The notes under the pieces were generated by a model. That model had not been told where the DNA came from, ran no database searches, and saw nothing but the letters and a program-made list of their open reading frames with translations. Shown piece after piece: positions 11,979-22,925 of a stretch of 64,000 bases of DNA. Position 1 is the first letter of the stretch, and every line of letters begins with the position of its first letter. The stretch is from Takakia lepidozioides. Lineage: Eukaryota > Streptophyta > Takakiopsida > Takakiales > Takakiaceae. The stretch covers positions 64,790,001 to 64,854,000 of the forward strand of contig CM060733.1 in assembly GCA_030704615.1 (NCBI GenBank), given 5' to 3'. Position numbers and translations under genes: made by a program.

Positions 11979-12622
11979 GACCTTTGCAGAGATCTGGAAT
12001 GATGGCCTGCATCCTACAATGCCTACGGAACCATTTCAGAAATGGGGACTAGACTTTGTTGGACCAATTAACCCACCAGCCAAGAATACACGGAACATGT
12101 ACATAATTACAGCCACTGATTATACTACGAAATGGGTGGAAGCTAAAGCTTTGAGGGACAACACAGCCAAGTCCACAGCAAGGTTTCTATATGAGAACAT
12201 ATTTACACGATTTGGCTGTCCCTTAGAATTTATCAGTGATCAGGGAAGTCACTTCATTAATGAGACCATTGAATTATTGACTAAAGAATTCATGATTGTG
12301 CATAGGAAGAGTACAACATATTACCCACAGGGTAATGGACAGGCAGAGGCTACCAACAAAATACTATGTACTATCTTGGCTAAGATAGTCAATGCAAACA
12401 GAACGGATTGGGATACAAAGCTGTTGACAGCTTTGTGGTCATACAGGACTTCATATAAAGTCACCACTAAGTATACACCATTCCAATTAGTTTATGGTAT
12501 GGAAGCCTTACTTCCAGTGGAATTCCTGTTACCTACCATGAGAACGGAGTGGGGAAAGAGAATGGAATTGCAAGATTCCATTAAGGTCAGGAAACATGAA
12601 TTATACCATGTGGAAGAAGTAC
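11965..12622 (+). pseudogene. Integrase catalytic core of Ty3/gypsy copy A, truncated
   Basis: The D-D-E integrase core is present: LDFVGP carries the first Asp near 12,052, SDQGSHF the second near 12,235, and NGQAEATN the Glu near 12,335-12,355. The FQLVYGMEALLP segment follows. The frame runs well until 12,622, where the sequence switches abruptly to the inverted-end sequence starting TGTCGCGCGG. In copy B the same protein continues past this point. Copy A is therefore cut by a junction, not by gradual decay. Confidence 0.85.
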
Positions 12623-13240
12623 TGTCGCGCGGCTTTTACTCACCCATCCCTTCGCTATCCGAGGCGGAAACTCCAAGATAGAAGAGTTGGAAATCTCTAA
12701 GTACTCAGCCCGCGCAGAACAATCAGTCATGACCTACAGCTAGTGTATCATGGGGGTGTTTCCTATTTGTTTCCTCTTCCGCATTCATCTTAGCTACCTT
12801 ACCATTGATAATTAAGTATCAGTTTGCTTCATCAATTTATCGGTTTCCTTAACTCCTCCATTCAATCCACAGCTTCACTCAGATCTCTCTACACAGTGTG
12901 ATTGTATCGTATAAGTATCAGATTATGATTTATCAGGTATCAGGCCGAATCCATTATGTCTCTAATCTGCTCTACAATATCACTCTAGCTTTGCATATGA
13001 CAAGCATCTACTAATCCTCTTTTCTCCTTCATCGTGCTCTCCGATCTCCGCTCCCGCCTGTCTCCGAAGTCCTCCCCGAATAATGATCTCCTTCCTATTC
13101 CCCGTTCTTCCCTTTATCCTCCTATCCGCGGTTCTAACCGTTTCCCTCTCTAACCGTCGTATGTGAACTAACATGTTCCCTTCACTGGTGTTGTTCCCCA
13201 CAGTCGTTCCCTGTCCTACTCTTCGTTCCCTATTATCGTG
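12623..13240 (+). repeat. Left inverted end of the 10-kb unit
   Basis: The segment starts TGTCGCGCGGCTTTTACTCA at the break in copy A's integrase. It is the reverse complement of 22,035-22,674 over its length, with scattered substitutions and small indels. It contains no ORF of note. It could be one end of a long-TIR element, or an LTR that was later duplicated in inverse orientation. No clear target duplication flanks the pair. Confidence 0.72.
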
Positions 13241-13428
13241 ACAGCTGTGTCAAGCGTGACTGGCTGTGTTTGGCTGTGTGGGCTGTGTCTGCTGTGACGA
13301 CTGTGAACGGGCTGTGTGGGTGGGTGTGTGGGCTGTGACGACTGTGACGGCTTGTGTGGCTGTGACGACTGTGACGGGCTGTGTGGCTGTGTGGGCTGTG
13401 ATGCTGTGTGTCGGCTGTGTGGGCTATG
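13241..13428 (+). repeat. GGCTGTG tandem array 1
   Basis: Short imperfect units built on (G)GCTGTG with ACGACTGTGACG variants. It is directly attached to the left inverted end. The mirror array at 21,791-22,034 is attached to the right end in opposite orientation, so the array belongs to the repeated end sequence. Confidence 0.85.
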
Positions 13429-16290
13429 TAACCCCTTCTACAGTGCGCTGCTGTCACCCCTAAGGTTCCTGTTTGTCTCAGTCTGTGCAAAATTTAAGGG
13501 TACCCTACAGATCCCGTATAAGTGTCTAAGTCCCCTACAGTCCTCTAACATTACCCCTTCCCCCCTCAAAAAAACCGTGTCCTCACGGTTTACTGTTTCC
13601 GAGTAGCAACCCTTTGTGAGTGAGCACCTTGTTGACGTTGAGAGTTTCGTGTGTGGGCTGTGTGTACGAGCCCGAGGTCTGTCTCTGGTGATGGAGATGG
13701 TTGATCACTAACTGGATAAGTGAGGCCTTCTGGAGGTTGATATCGAGGTAATCTTTCCGGCATAGGAGATCCCCTTTGTTTCTTCTCTTCCATCTGAATT
13801 GCATAGTCTTCTCCCATGTCAAAAGAATTTTGTGAAGAAACAGTTGTATCAGAATCCTCATCGCCTCTCAGGTGTTTTAATTTTCGAACTTTTTGTGGAA
13901 TCATCTGGGGCATACAATGCTGTCCTACCATGTCTGGAAGTTTGCATTTTACAACCTGGTGTAACCGTTGAACAGCAAAATTGGTGTAGACACTGAGCTC
14001 CTTGTCTGTCCAGATGAGTGGGGTACCAATTACTGGTGCCGCGTGCAAGTATTTCCATGCGATATGTCCTTATAGAAAATGTCATCAAGTCCGAATTTCT
14101 GTGTTGACAAATTGTTGCAGGCTGCTGAAACCATGAACGAATTTGAGAATCCTTTTGTATCATAAGTTTGGGTCATATAGGTACATATGAGGTGGCACCG
14201 AAGGTAATACCCAATGATCTCCACTGGAGTAACTTTGAAATCGTGCTTGCATCTTTTGTTGCTCTATGTGGTAACGTATCAGGAAACAAGCAGCGTAGTA
14301 TAGCCCGCACCCCATGACAATACTTGCTATCTCCTTGGTCTTGGTATAAATGAGTCCATGTACAACCTGGAAAGCAACCAATTCCCTCAACATGGTACCT
14401 GCCTCGTGCCAGTATTGTGCAAAGTGATGATCTTCAATATGTCGATTGTTTGGAAGAACTTTAGTCCTGGTTGCCACTGGCAGCCAGATACGCATGATTT
14501 GGTAGTAATGTGCGAATGACTGCGGAGGACTAAATTCTTTCCAAGCCAAATCCAACATGATGGGAATTTGGTTGAAGGGCATAATCATAGCCCTACTGTA
14601 CTCCCTGGCAGCTGGAGTTTTAGGTGGGTTAAAAGCTGCATTGCCCCATACCTCCGGCTGTGGTGGCTGTGGGTGGTTGTAGTAACCACAGGTTCAGCTA
14701 CTGGTACACTGACCTGTTGTGGTGGTGGTGGTACTGGTCCTGTACCATTGGCATCTCCTGCACCTCCTGTGAAGACTGAAAAGCCAGAGTTCTGGCTTGC
14801 AAATAAGAAGCCATTAGCTGTTCCTGAGGGATATAGACTCTTTGGTCGATGTTTGTAGTGAGGTCTTCCACTTGAGTCTGGAGTCCGTCTACATCCTCTT
14901 GTAACTCTGGATCCTACTATAGACATTGTCTATAGTAGTTGTGGCAATGTTCTGCACCTGCAGTCTGAGCTCATTCATCTCGCTTTGGGTGAGCTTCCGT
15001 GGGCTTTTGCCCTCTACGGCCCTTGTGCTAACCAGACCTGCATAAGGCTGTTATCCACCAAGCAGCTTGTGGTTCCCCTGAGTTTTAGCTTATACAATTC
15101 CAACTGCTGTTGTAAAGCCTTCATGCGCTTCGCCTGTGGCTCAACCAATTGCGCATAGGCAGCAAGTAGATTATTGGCTTCTTTCGAAGCTTGTTACTGA
15201 CCGCGATTTCATTTCTATTGGCCACGATGGTTTGTTGCAACTCCACGATGTATTTCTCATTCTCAGCTTCCATCTGCCTGTATTGCTTGAAAGTATCTTC
15301 ATTGCGACAGATTGTATTCTTCATATCGACAATGAGTTTCATGTGCTCCACATTCTCTCTTCTGCCTTCGTACATTTTTCCGCTTGACTGTTTATTTCTT
15401 TTGTTGATTGGTCAAGCATAGTTGTAAATGTAGCGCATTGTATCTCCATCCTGTTATGCACTGTCTGCAACTCCGTATGTAGTGCATTCAGTTCTTGCAA
15501 CTTGCTTTCATGCTGCACCTGCATTTGGTATAGCTGTTGCTTATGTGCTTCGTGCAACTGGTCTTGCGCAAGGCCTGCCTCAATCAATTGTTGCTTGGCC
15601 AATTGCAAAGCCATTTCTGTATTGGCCAAGTCCTGCTTCATCTTGAGAGTGACCTCTTCATCGACCTTGTTTGAACACTCAGTGGCAAGTCGAGCCTCAA
15701 ACTCCTCCTGAGTTCTTTTTCAATGCTGTCAATTGGGTATTGGAACATGGGTTTTGACATAAGTCCCCAACAAATTAAGTGTCCTGCCTATGGAATTCAT
15801 CAGCATTGCCTGTTGAGGGTCATCATGGTGAGGTTGCTGCTGTTCCTCCCGATCTTCAACAGTATGATGTCTCACTAACCATTCAGACCATTGTCCCACC
15901 GGATTTTCTTGATCATTTCTCTGGTTTTCTATTGGCTGTATCAGCTGTGACTGGATTTTAACTTTTATCTTCTTTAGTGGACTTTCCCTGTTGGATAGTC
16001 CACTAGGATCACACATGCGACATGAATTCAGTTTTTCTGTACTTGCCGTTCGTTCTGTTTCCCTTTTTCCGTATTCATTAATGGGCCCGCCTTTCATCCC
16101 TTTTGACGGCCGTTCCAGTCCTCTTTCTTTTTGACACCTGTCCTTGCACTTCATTCTCTGCTGCGTGTCGCACCCTGACCTCCACGTGTCTATTTTTAAA
16201 TTAATTTCCGTTTCTTCTTTATTCAGCCATTTTCCTGAAGTTTTTATGTGTCCACTTGTCACTGATTCTATGGATCGTGTAACTTTAGTA
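13429..16290 (-). pseudogene. Uncharacterised ORF cluster between two GGCTGTG arrays
   Basis: A run of minus-strand frames (16,262-15,729; 15,641-15,339; 15,375-15,121; 14,926-14,585; 14,588-14,160; 14,163-13,858; 14,048-13,590) overlaps end to end as if one gene of about 850-900 codons had been frameshifted. Features visible in order: a basic N-part; a Gln/Glu-rich coiled coil (about 15,640-15,120, heptad Leu pattern); a Pro/Thr-rich stretch with GPVPPPPQQ near 14,740; and a globular part with many aromatic residues (about 14,590-13,860). I do not recognise the family. Ty3/gypsy elements of the Tat branch are known to carry extra, sometimes antisense, ORFs; here the cluster is antisense to copy A and sense with copy B. 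Function unknown. Confidence 0.5.
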
Positions 16291-16745
16291 GGCTGTGTTG
16301 AGCTGTGACAGGCTGTGTCATACTGTGTTACGCTGTGATAGGCTGTGTTGCACTGTGGTAAGCTGTGATAGGCTGTGACACGCTGCGGTAGGTTGTGATA
16401 GGCTGTGTCACGTCGTGACGGCTGTGATAGGCTGTGTCACGCCGTGCCGGACTGTGATAGGCTGTGTTGCGCCTTGCTGGGCTGTGATAGGCTGTGTCAC
16501 GCCGTGGGCTGGCTGTGATAGGCTGTGTCACGCCGTGCTGGGCTGTGATAGGCTGTGTTGCGCCTTGCTGGGCTGTGATAGGCTGTAATCATGCCGTGAT
16601 GGCTGTGATAGGCTGTGTTGCGCCTTGCTGGGTTTGTGATAGGCTGTGTCATGCCGTGATGGGCTGTGATAGGCTGTGTCACGCCGTGATGGGCTGTGAT
16701 AGGCCTGTATCACGCCGTGATGGGCTGTGATAGGCTGTGTCACGT
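16291..16745 (+). repeat. GGCTGTG tandem array 2 (30-bp unit)
   Basis: About 14-15 units of roughly 30 bp, each made of three related decamers (GGCTGTGATA, GGCTGTGTCA, CGCCGTGCTG or close variants). It follows the 3' side of copy B (which reads on the minus strand). The array shows a two-level repeat: a 10-bp base unit and a 30-bp higher-order unit. Confidence 0.9.
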
Positions 16746-16853
16746 TTGTTTTGCCCACCCCGGTCATATATACTGGGCCTAGCGACAAGTGTTCCATACT
16801 CTGTTCGTAACACTGGTGCAGCCCGTGACTGCTCTTGCGGTTCAACATGCAAA

Positions 16854-17965
16854 TCATGCTGCAGGGGTTTTGTCATGGATACCACTGTACCCCTTCAACT
16901 TATTTGCATTGACTCTTCCAAGCATTTCTTTGTTAATGGTTTGTAACATGGCTGTGTTGTTATCATACATCTTTTGGATGACATAAGGTCCTTTCCATGG
17001 TGATTTAAGCTTAGAAGCTTGAATCTTTCCTTTCTTCTGCAACCATAGAACCAAATCCCCCGTCTTAAAAGTCTTTAATTTGCCTTCATCAAACTGTTCC
17101 TTTCGCTTCATCTGAATTCTGGTCATATTATCCGCTGCATCAGCACGTACTTCTTCCACATGGTATAATTCATGTTTCCTGACCTTGATGGAGTCTTGCA
17201 ATTCCATTCTTTTTCCCCACTCCGTTCTCATGGTAGGTAACAGGAATTCCACTGGAAGTAAGGCTTCCATACCATAAACTAATTGGAATGGTGTATACTT
17301 TGTGGTGACTTTATACGAAGTCCTGTATGACCATAAAGCTGTCAGCAGCTTTGTATCCCAATCCGTTCTGTTTGCATTGACTATCTTAGCCAAGATAGTA
17401 CATAGTATTTTGTTGGTAGCCTCTGCCTGTCCATTACCCTGTGGGTAATATGTTGTACTCTTTCTATGCACAATCATAAACTCTTTAGTCAATAACTCAA
17501 TGGTCTCATTCATGAAGTGACTTCCTTGATCACTGATAAATTCTAAGGGACATCCAAATCGTGTAAGTATGTTCTCGTACAGGAACCTTGCTGTGGACTT
17601 GGCTGTGTTGTCCCTCAAAGCTTTAGCTTCCACCCACTTGTAGTATAATCAGTGGCTGTAATTATGTACCTGTTTTGTGTATTCTTGGATGGTGGATTAA
17701 TTGGTCCAACAAAGTCTAGTCCCCATTTCTGAAATGGTTCCGTAGGCATTGTAGGATGCAAGGCCATTCTTCCAGATCTCTGCAAAGGTCCTAGCCTCTG
17801 ACATTCATCACATTTTTGACAATACTCATGTACATCTTTGAACAAAGTAGGCCACCAGTATCCTGCGAGTAGTATCTTTCTACTGGTAGTCTCTTCTCCA
17901 AAATGACCTCCAGCCACTCCTTTATGAACTTCCTCCAAGACTTTATTTACTTCATGGTGGTACAA
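16854..17965 (-). pseudogene. Integrase of Ty3/gypsy copy B
   Basis: Two frames (17,965-17,615 and 17,633-16,854) make up the integrase with a single shift between them. The H-H-C-C zinc domain is complete here (HHEVNK, GGHFGEE, then CQKCDEC). The D-D-E core is complete (LDFVGP, SDQGSHF, GQAEATN). The C-terminal domain has a GDLVLWLQKKGK stretch and ends at a stop at 16,854 without a chromodomain. Apart from the frameshift near 17,625 it is close to functional, and it shows what copy A lost. Confidence 0.88.
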
Positions 17966-19341
17966 GCATCGTTTTAGTACTCCGTCAGGTCTAACTTATA
18001 CATTCTGCTTCCTACCATAGTATAAGGTAAAGCTCTGATAGCAATTCTCTTCCTCTGCTCCTTACCATAACTAGGTGGGCACTGACCATGAACAAGGTAG
18101 TATCTGATTGGCCACTGCCAATCTAACCATTCATCTGCACTTCCTTGCACCTCCATTCAAATATAACTCGCATCAGGTAACTGATCGTCCACTCCTGTGG
18201 CGGCCTCTCCTGTTGTTAGTCGTGACAAATGATCTGCCACAAGATGCAAACGGCCAGGCTGTAAATAACCTCGACTCAAACTCATGCAAGATTATAACCA
18301 CCTCGCTATCCTTCCACTTATCAAAGGTTTTTCACCAGATATATCAGAGCCTGGTGATCCACATAAAACATAAACTTTCTTCCCAATAGGTAATGCCTGA
18401 ATTTCTTCACTGCATAGATCATTGCCAATGCTTCTCTTTCCGTTGTGCTATAGTTCCTCTCAGCACTGTTCATCAACCGGCTAGCATAGTACACAGGTGA
18501 ATCTATATTCCCTGTAACATTCTGGGCTAACACTGCTCCCAACGCTTCTCCTGATGCATCGCAGTGAACATGAAATACTACATGCCAGTGAGGGTTAATC
18601 AGCACAGGTGTAGTTGTTACTGAAAGTGTAAGTTCCTCAAACGCCTGTTGACATTCAGCTGTCCATGCAAACACTGCATCTTTCTTCAGAAGCTTGCTCA
18701 ATGGTGCTGCTATTTGTGCATACCTTTTGACAAATCTTCTGTAATAACTGGTTTGCCCAAGGAATCTCCTTAAACTCTTAACATTCACTGGTGGTGGAGA
18801 GACTTTAATGGACTCTGTCTTCCTGGGATCCACAAGGAGTCCCTTCTTACACACAATGTGTCCCAGAAGCACCCCTGAGTTCACACAGAAAGTACACTTC
18901 TCTGGGTTCAAGCCCAGACCTCTCATCCTGCATCTGGCCAGGCATAACTCCAATTTATGCAAGTGCTCATTCTTAGAGCTGTACACACTGAAATCATCCA
19001 AAAACCACCTGCATGAAATCATCCAGATACTCTTGAAAAGATTCACTTATCACTCTCTGAAAGGTCGCTGGTGCATTACAAAGCCCAAAGGGCATGACTT
19101 TGTATGCATAAGCCCCCCCGTCTGTGATGAAAGCTGTTTTCCCTTGGTCTTCTTCTGCCACTTGCACTTGATTATAACCACTGAAGCCATCCATGAATGA
19201 GTACATCTCATGGCCTGCCACAGTGTCTAATACTGCTTCTGTGAATGGCAAAGGGAAAGGATCTTTCTTCGTACAAGCATTCAGCTTCTTATAGTTCACA
19301 CATACTCTTAGTTTGCCATTCTTCTTGGGAACTATAAACAA
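17966..19341 (-). pseudogene. Reverse transcriptase and RNase H of Ty3/gypsy copy B
   Basis: Frames 19,341-18,994, 19,046-18,321 and 18,156-17,974 carry reverse transcriptase (KLRVCVNYKKLNA, MPFGLCNAP, then FLDDFSVYS with the D-D pair), the connection segment and RNase H (HCDASG, TEREALA, YVDHQALIYL all present). Frameshifts lie near 19,020 and 18,330, and a stop sits near 18,160-18,000. The catalytic residues remain, but the polyprotein is broken. Confidence 0.86.
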
Positions 19342-21186
19342 TGGGTGACAACCAAGTTGTATACTCTATTGGGTATATAAACTTAGCCTCAGCCAACTTC
19401 TTTATCTCTTCTCCAACCTTCTGTGCGTAGTTGGGATTCATTCTATACCTCGCCTGTTTGATTGGTACTGACCCTGGTTCCAGTTCAATTTTATGCTGAC
19501 AGACTTCAGGTGGTATCCCTTTTAGATCCTCATAGCTCCAAGCAAATACATCTCTGTATTTGATGAACAAGCTTTTAGCTTCTTCGAAGAACTCTGGCTC
19601 CAAATCAGCTCCTACTTTCACCATTCTCGGTTCCTCCTGAGTTCCCACATTTACTTCTCTCACCTGCTCATCAGCTGTGATTGTCCAACCAGTCACCACT
19701 TCATCCTTTAAGCTCACAGTGGCTGGTTCTTCTAGGATTTCTATCTCTCCCTCCTTTTCTTCATAGAAATGTGGTGGGTAACAGTTGGTTTCCTCTTCAA
19801 TTGGTGTTGCTGTCACTACACCACAGCAGATACCTCTCAAACAACTTAGGCTTTCCAGCCGCATCTCTGCAACCTGCTCCCATTCTGGGTGTGCAGCAAA
19901 TAAGGTAGCTTCCTGCTCCTCATCCAGTCCTCCCTTCCAGTCATACTCTCTGACTCCTCGAGGTCTTCTTGTCGCAGGTAATCTACTAGATTTCTTTGTG
20001 GTAATTTGTATCTCGTGCATCCCATTATGCACAGTTAGTAACTGAGAATTCCAGTCATGGAATACCCTTGCCTGTTTCAGCCACGGACGTCCCAATAATA
20101 AGGAGTAAGCCTCCATGACTTCATCATTTTTAATACAGTTACTGTGATCATAAAGATCATTTTCTGTATCTGTATCTTAACTCCTCTTATTAATCCCAAT
20201 GGCTGTACACTTCTTTGATCTGCCATTGTTACTGTAAATGGGGCTGGTTTCATGTTATTTAGACCAAGCTTCTTCCTTAATTGGTCTGTCATGATATTTA
20301 CTCCAGAACCACCATCTATCAGTACTTCAGTTAGTTCTGTGCTTCCAATTCTCAATTGGATTACTGGCATAGAATCATCAAAGTCCATGACTGGTTCTCG
20401 CCCTTCCGGCTTCACATTATAACTGGTCACCTTGCTGTTCAGGTCTGTGTTTCCTGTCTCTTGGGCAATTCGATTGATTGCCTGATACAGCCTGTGCCTA
20501 CAATAAGGTGCCACAGCTAATAGCTGTCCAATGGTAATTTCTGCTTTGGTCTGACATATTACTTCAGCCAAAGTCTCTTCATTACTTTGCCTGTCTGCAT
20601 CTTCTTTTTTCCTTTCTTCCTCCTCACTCCCCTCTTTTTCTCCATCCGAATCAGAGGAATCTGCCACAGGAATATCCGTACTCTTTTGCATTTCCCTTAT
20701 AGTATCTGCCACTTCCTTGTGCAGTTCCTTCTCATCCTTCCAAGTCTCTTCATCTTCAGGCATATCATTGCCACTTCCAGTCTCATCTTCTTCCTCTTCT
20801 ACTGGAGGTATTAGTTTGGCTTTACTTCTTGTTACTATCATTGTACTTACTTCTGGTACAACACATGGCCTAACCATGTGAGCTGCCACCACTGGGCCCT
20901 CATTCACAGGAGCTCTCATCTCATTCTGGTGTCTTATCCAGAATGAACAGGCTGCCTTGCGATGTCCTGGCTGATTACAATAGTAACATAGCTCTTCACC
21001 ATTGGGTCCTCGCCCTTGGTCTGGTCTTGGATTATTTCTATAATCCTGATTTCCGGGCTGGTAATTCCCCCTTGGATTACCCTGATAATTGCCTCTGGAA
21101 TTTCCTTGGTAATTCCCTCTTGAATTACCTCTCCCTTCCATGCCATTGTTTATAGCCACCAGACCTACCATAGTGGTCCTGATCAT
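19289..21186 (-). pseudogene. Gag C-part, protease and RT N-part of Ty3/gypsy copy B
   Basis: The 21,186-20,077 frame holds a Gly/Asn/Arg-rich spacer with repeated GNSRGNYQ-like units, the third CCHC knuckle (CYYCNQPGHRKAAC), an acidic linker and the aspartic protease with L-I-D-G-G-S-G. The frame shifts near 20,110 at LLLGRPWL and continues as 20,116-19,289 up to the N-part of reverse transcriptase. Copy B's protease is the cleanest in the window. Confidence 0.85.
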
Positions 21187-21787
21187 TGCTTCTTCTTGGC
21201 TGGGGCTGCACCTGATGCACCCTCACTTGCCTAGGTTCTCTTGCAGCTGTCCTTCTGTTGTAGTAACAATTCTCAGTAGAATGGTTATCCATTTTACAGA
21301 TAGTACAGTGTTTCTCCTTCATGTGGCATTCTGTAGTGGTATGGCCTTCATTCTGGCACTTTGCACACCATACACCCTTCCTCCAATGTGTTGCAGCCTC
21401 TGTGGCATACTTCTTCAAGATTTCTTCCAATCTTTCTCATAGTTATCCCTCTTCAACTTTTCCTTTCTCTTACTCTTTCTTTTTAGTTCTTGCTCTTCTT
21501 CTTCATCTGACTCATCTTCAGAGTCCTCATCTTCCTTTTTCTCTCTCCTGAGCATTCCCAATTGCTCAATTCTGTTTGCAGTTTCAAATGCCTCCTCCAC
21601 TGTATTATGGGGTAACATATCCACTTTCTTCTGCAACTCTGGTCTTAGTCCACTCACAAACCAAGTCTTCTGTAAACCGGGGTGCTGGTACTGCAGCCAG
21701 CTTTTTCATCATCAATTCCATCTTCTCCATATACTCTTCAACAGTTTCATGCTTCTTCTGCTTCAGCTGTTGTAAACTTCCATACAC
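21125..21787 (-). pseudogene. Gag (5'-truncated) of Ty3/gypsy copy B
   Basis: Gag core and two CCHC knuckles (CAKCQNEGHTTTEC and CTICKMDNHSTENC) lie in frames 21,787-21,605, 21,657-21,415 and 21,430-21,125. Compared with copy A, the first part of Gag is missing: homology starts at the point matching 7,978 and upstream of it (at 21,790) the sequence is already the CACAGCC array. Confidence 0.83.
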
Positions 21788-21790
21788 TAG

Positions 21791-22034
21791 CCGACACAGC
21801 CATCACAGCCAACACAGCCTATCACAGCCAACACAGCTCGTCACAGCCGACACAGCCAACACAGCCATCACAGCTCGTCACAGCCGACACAGCCATCACA
21901 GCCCGTCACAGCCGACACAGCCATCACAGCCCGTCACAGCCGACACAGCCAACACAGCCCGTCACAGTCGTCACAACCAGTCACAGCCCGTCACAGTTTC
22001 ACACAGCTAGTCACAACTTGACACAGCTGTCACG
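21791..22034 (-). repeat. GGCTGTG tandem array 3 (inverse orientation)
   Basis: Units such as CACAGCCGACACAGCCAT repeat about 15 times, reading GGCTGTG on the minus strand. It abuts the broken 5' side of copy B's gag and the right inverted end. Confidence 0.88.
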
Positions 22035-22674
22035 ACCATAGGGAACGGATAGCAGGACAGGGAACGACTGTGGGGAACAACACCTGCAAATGGAACATGT
22101 TAGTTCACGGACGACGGTTAGTGAGGGAAACGGTTAGAGCCACGGGTAGGAAGATAAAGGGAGAATCAAAGACTGAGAAGGGGATCAATCTTGGAAGCAC
22201 TCGAGGGGGAGGATTCTTGGTCATGGATGAGAGGGGATCGGGCGGAGAGCAAGAACGAAAGCAAGCATGGAGAGCACGGTGAAGGAGGAGAGATGATTAG
22301 TAAATGCTTGTTATATGCAAAGCTGTAGTGATATTGTAGAGGAGATTAGAGACACAATGGCTTCGGCCTGATACCTGATAAATCATAATCTGATACTTAT
22401 ACGATACAATCACACTGTGTAGAGAGATCTGAGTGAAGCTGTGGAATGAATGGATGAGTTGATGAGCAAACTGATACTCAATTATCAATAGTAAGGTAGC
22501 TAGCTAACATGAATGCGGAAAGGAAAACAAATAGGAAACACCCCTATGATACACTAGCTGTAGGTCACGACTGATTGTTCTGAGCGGGCTGAGTACTTAG
22601 AGATTTCCAACTCTTCGATCTTGGAGTTTCCGCCTCGGATAGCGAAGGGATGGGTGAGTAAAAGCCGCGCGACA
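22035..22674 (-). repeat. Right inverted end of the 10-kb unit
   Basis: Reverse complement of 12,623-13,240. It ends CCGCGCGACA at 22,674 and is followed by ACAACTACATCG. The flank after it is not the expected continuation of copy A's integrase, so the pair is not a simple insertion into copy A. Confidence 0.72.
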
Positions 22675-22723
22675 ACAACTACATCGCTGTCCAAAACCAC
22701 ACAACATGTATGCACACCAAACA

Positions 22724-22925
22724 CCAGTCTATCACTAGTCCACCACTAGTGCACCACTAGGTTGCCACTAGACAACCACTAGTCACCACTAGTGCAACCA
22801 CTAGTCCACCACTAGGCTGCCACTAGCCACCGCTAGTGCAGCCACTAATCCACCGCTAGTGCAGCCACTAATCCACCACTAGTGCAGCCACTAGTCCATC
22901 AGTAGGCTGCCACTAGTCCATCACA
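22724..22925. repeat. CACTAG minisatellite
   Basis: About 18 imperfect copies of a 10-12-bp unit around CCACTAGTCCAC, with longer period variants that alternate GTGCAGCCACTA and GGCTGCCACTAG. No coding sense. Confidence 0.88.

Larger units (their letters stand above)
7668..12622 (+). mobile_element. Ty3/gypsy LTR retrotransposon copy A (no chromodomain), 3'-truncated
   Basis: The gag-protease-RT-RNase H-integrase order defines a Ty3/gypsy element. It has no chromodomain, and its protease type suggests affinity to the Tat/Athila group; this is an inference from motifs only. No LTR could be found at either end. It shares high nucleotide identity over its whole length with copy B, so the two moved recently from related sources. 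Confidence 0.85.
16854..21787 (-). mobile_element. Ty3/gypsy LTR retrotransposon copy B, framed by inverted GGCTGTG arrays
   Basis: Nearly complete coding region (Gag truncated at its 5' side, all Pol domains present) in minus orientation. It is closely related to copy A at 7,668-12,622. On the plus strand it is preceded by a GGCTGTG array (16,291-16,745) and followed by a CACAGCC array (21,791-22,034), the same motif in inverse orientation. No ordinary LTR pair surrounds it. Confidence 0.85.

Noticed and set aside
16291-16745. CRISPR-like regular array
   Set aside because: The units are contiguous variants of one 10/30-bp motif with no unique spacers, and the genome is a plant.
12614-22683. 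A 9-bp target duplication around the 10-kb unit (AAGAAGTAC versus ACAACTACA)
   Set aside because: The two differ at several positions when both are taken directly at the ends; a match appears only if the ends are shifted by one base.
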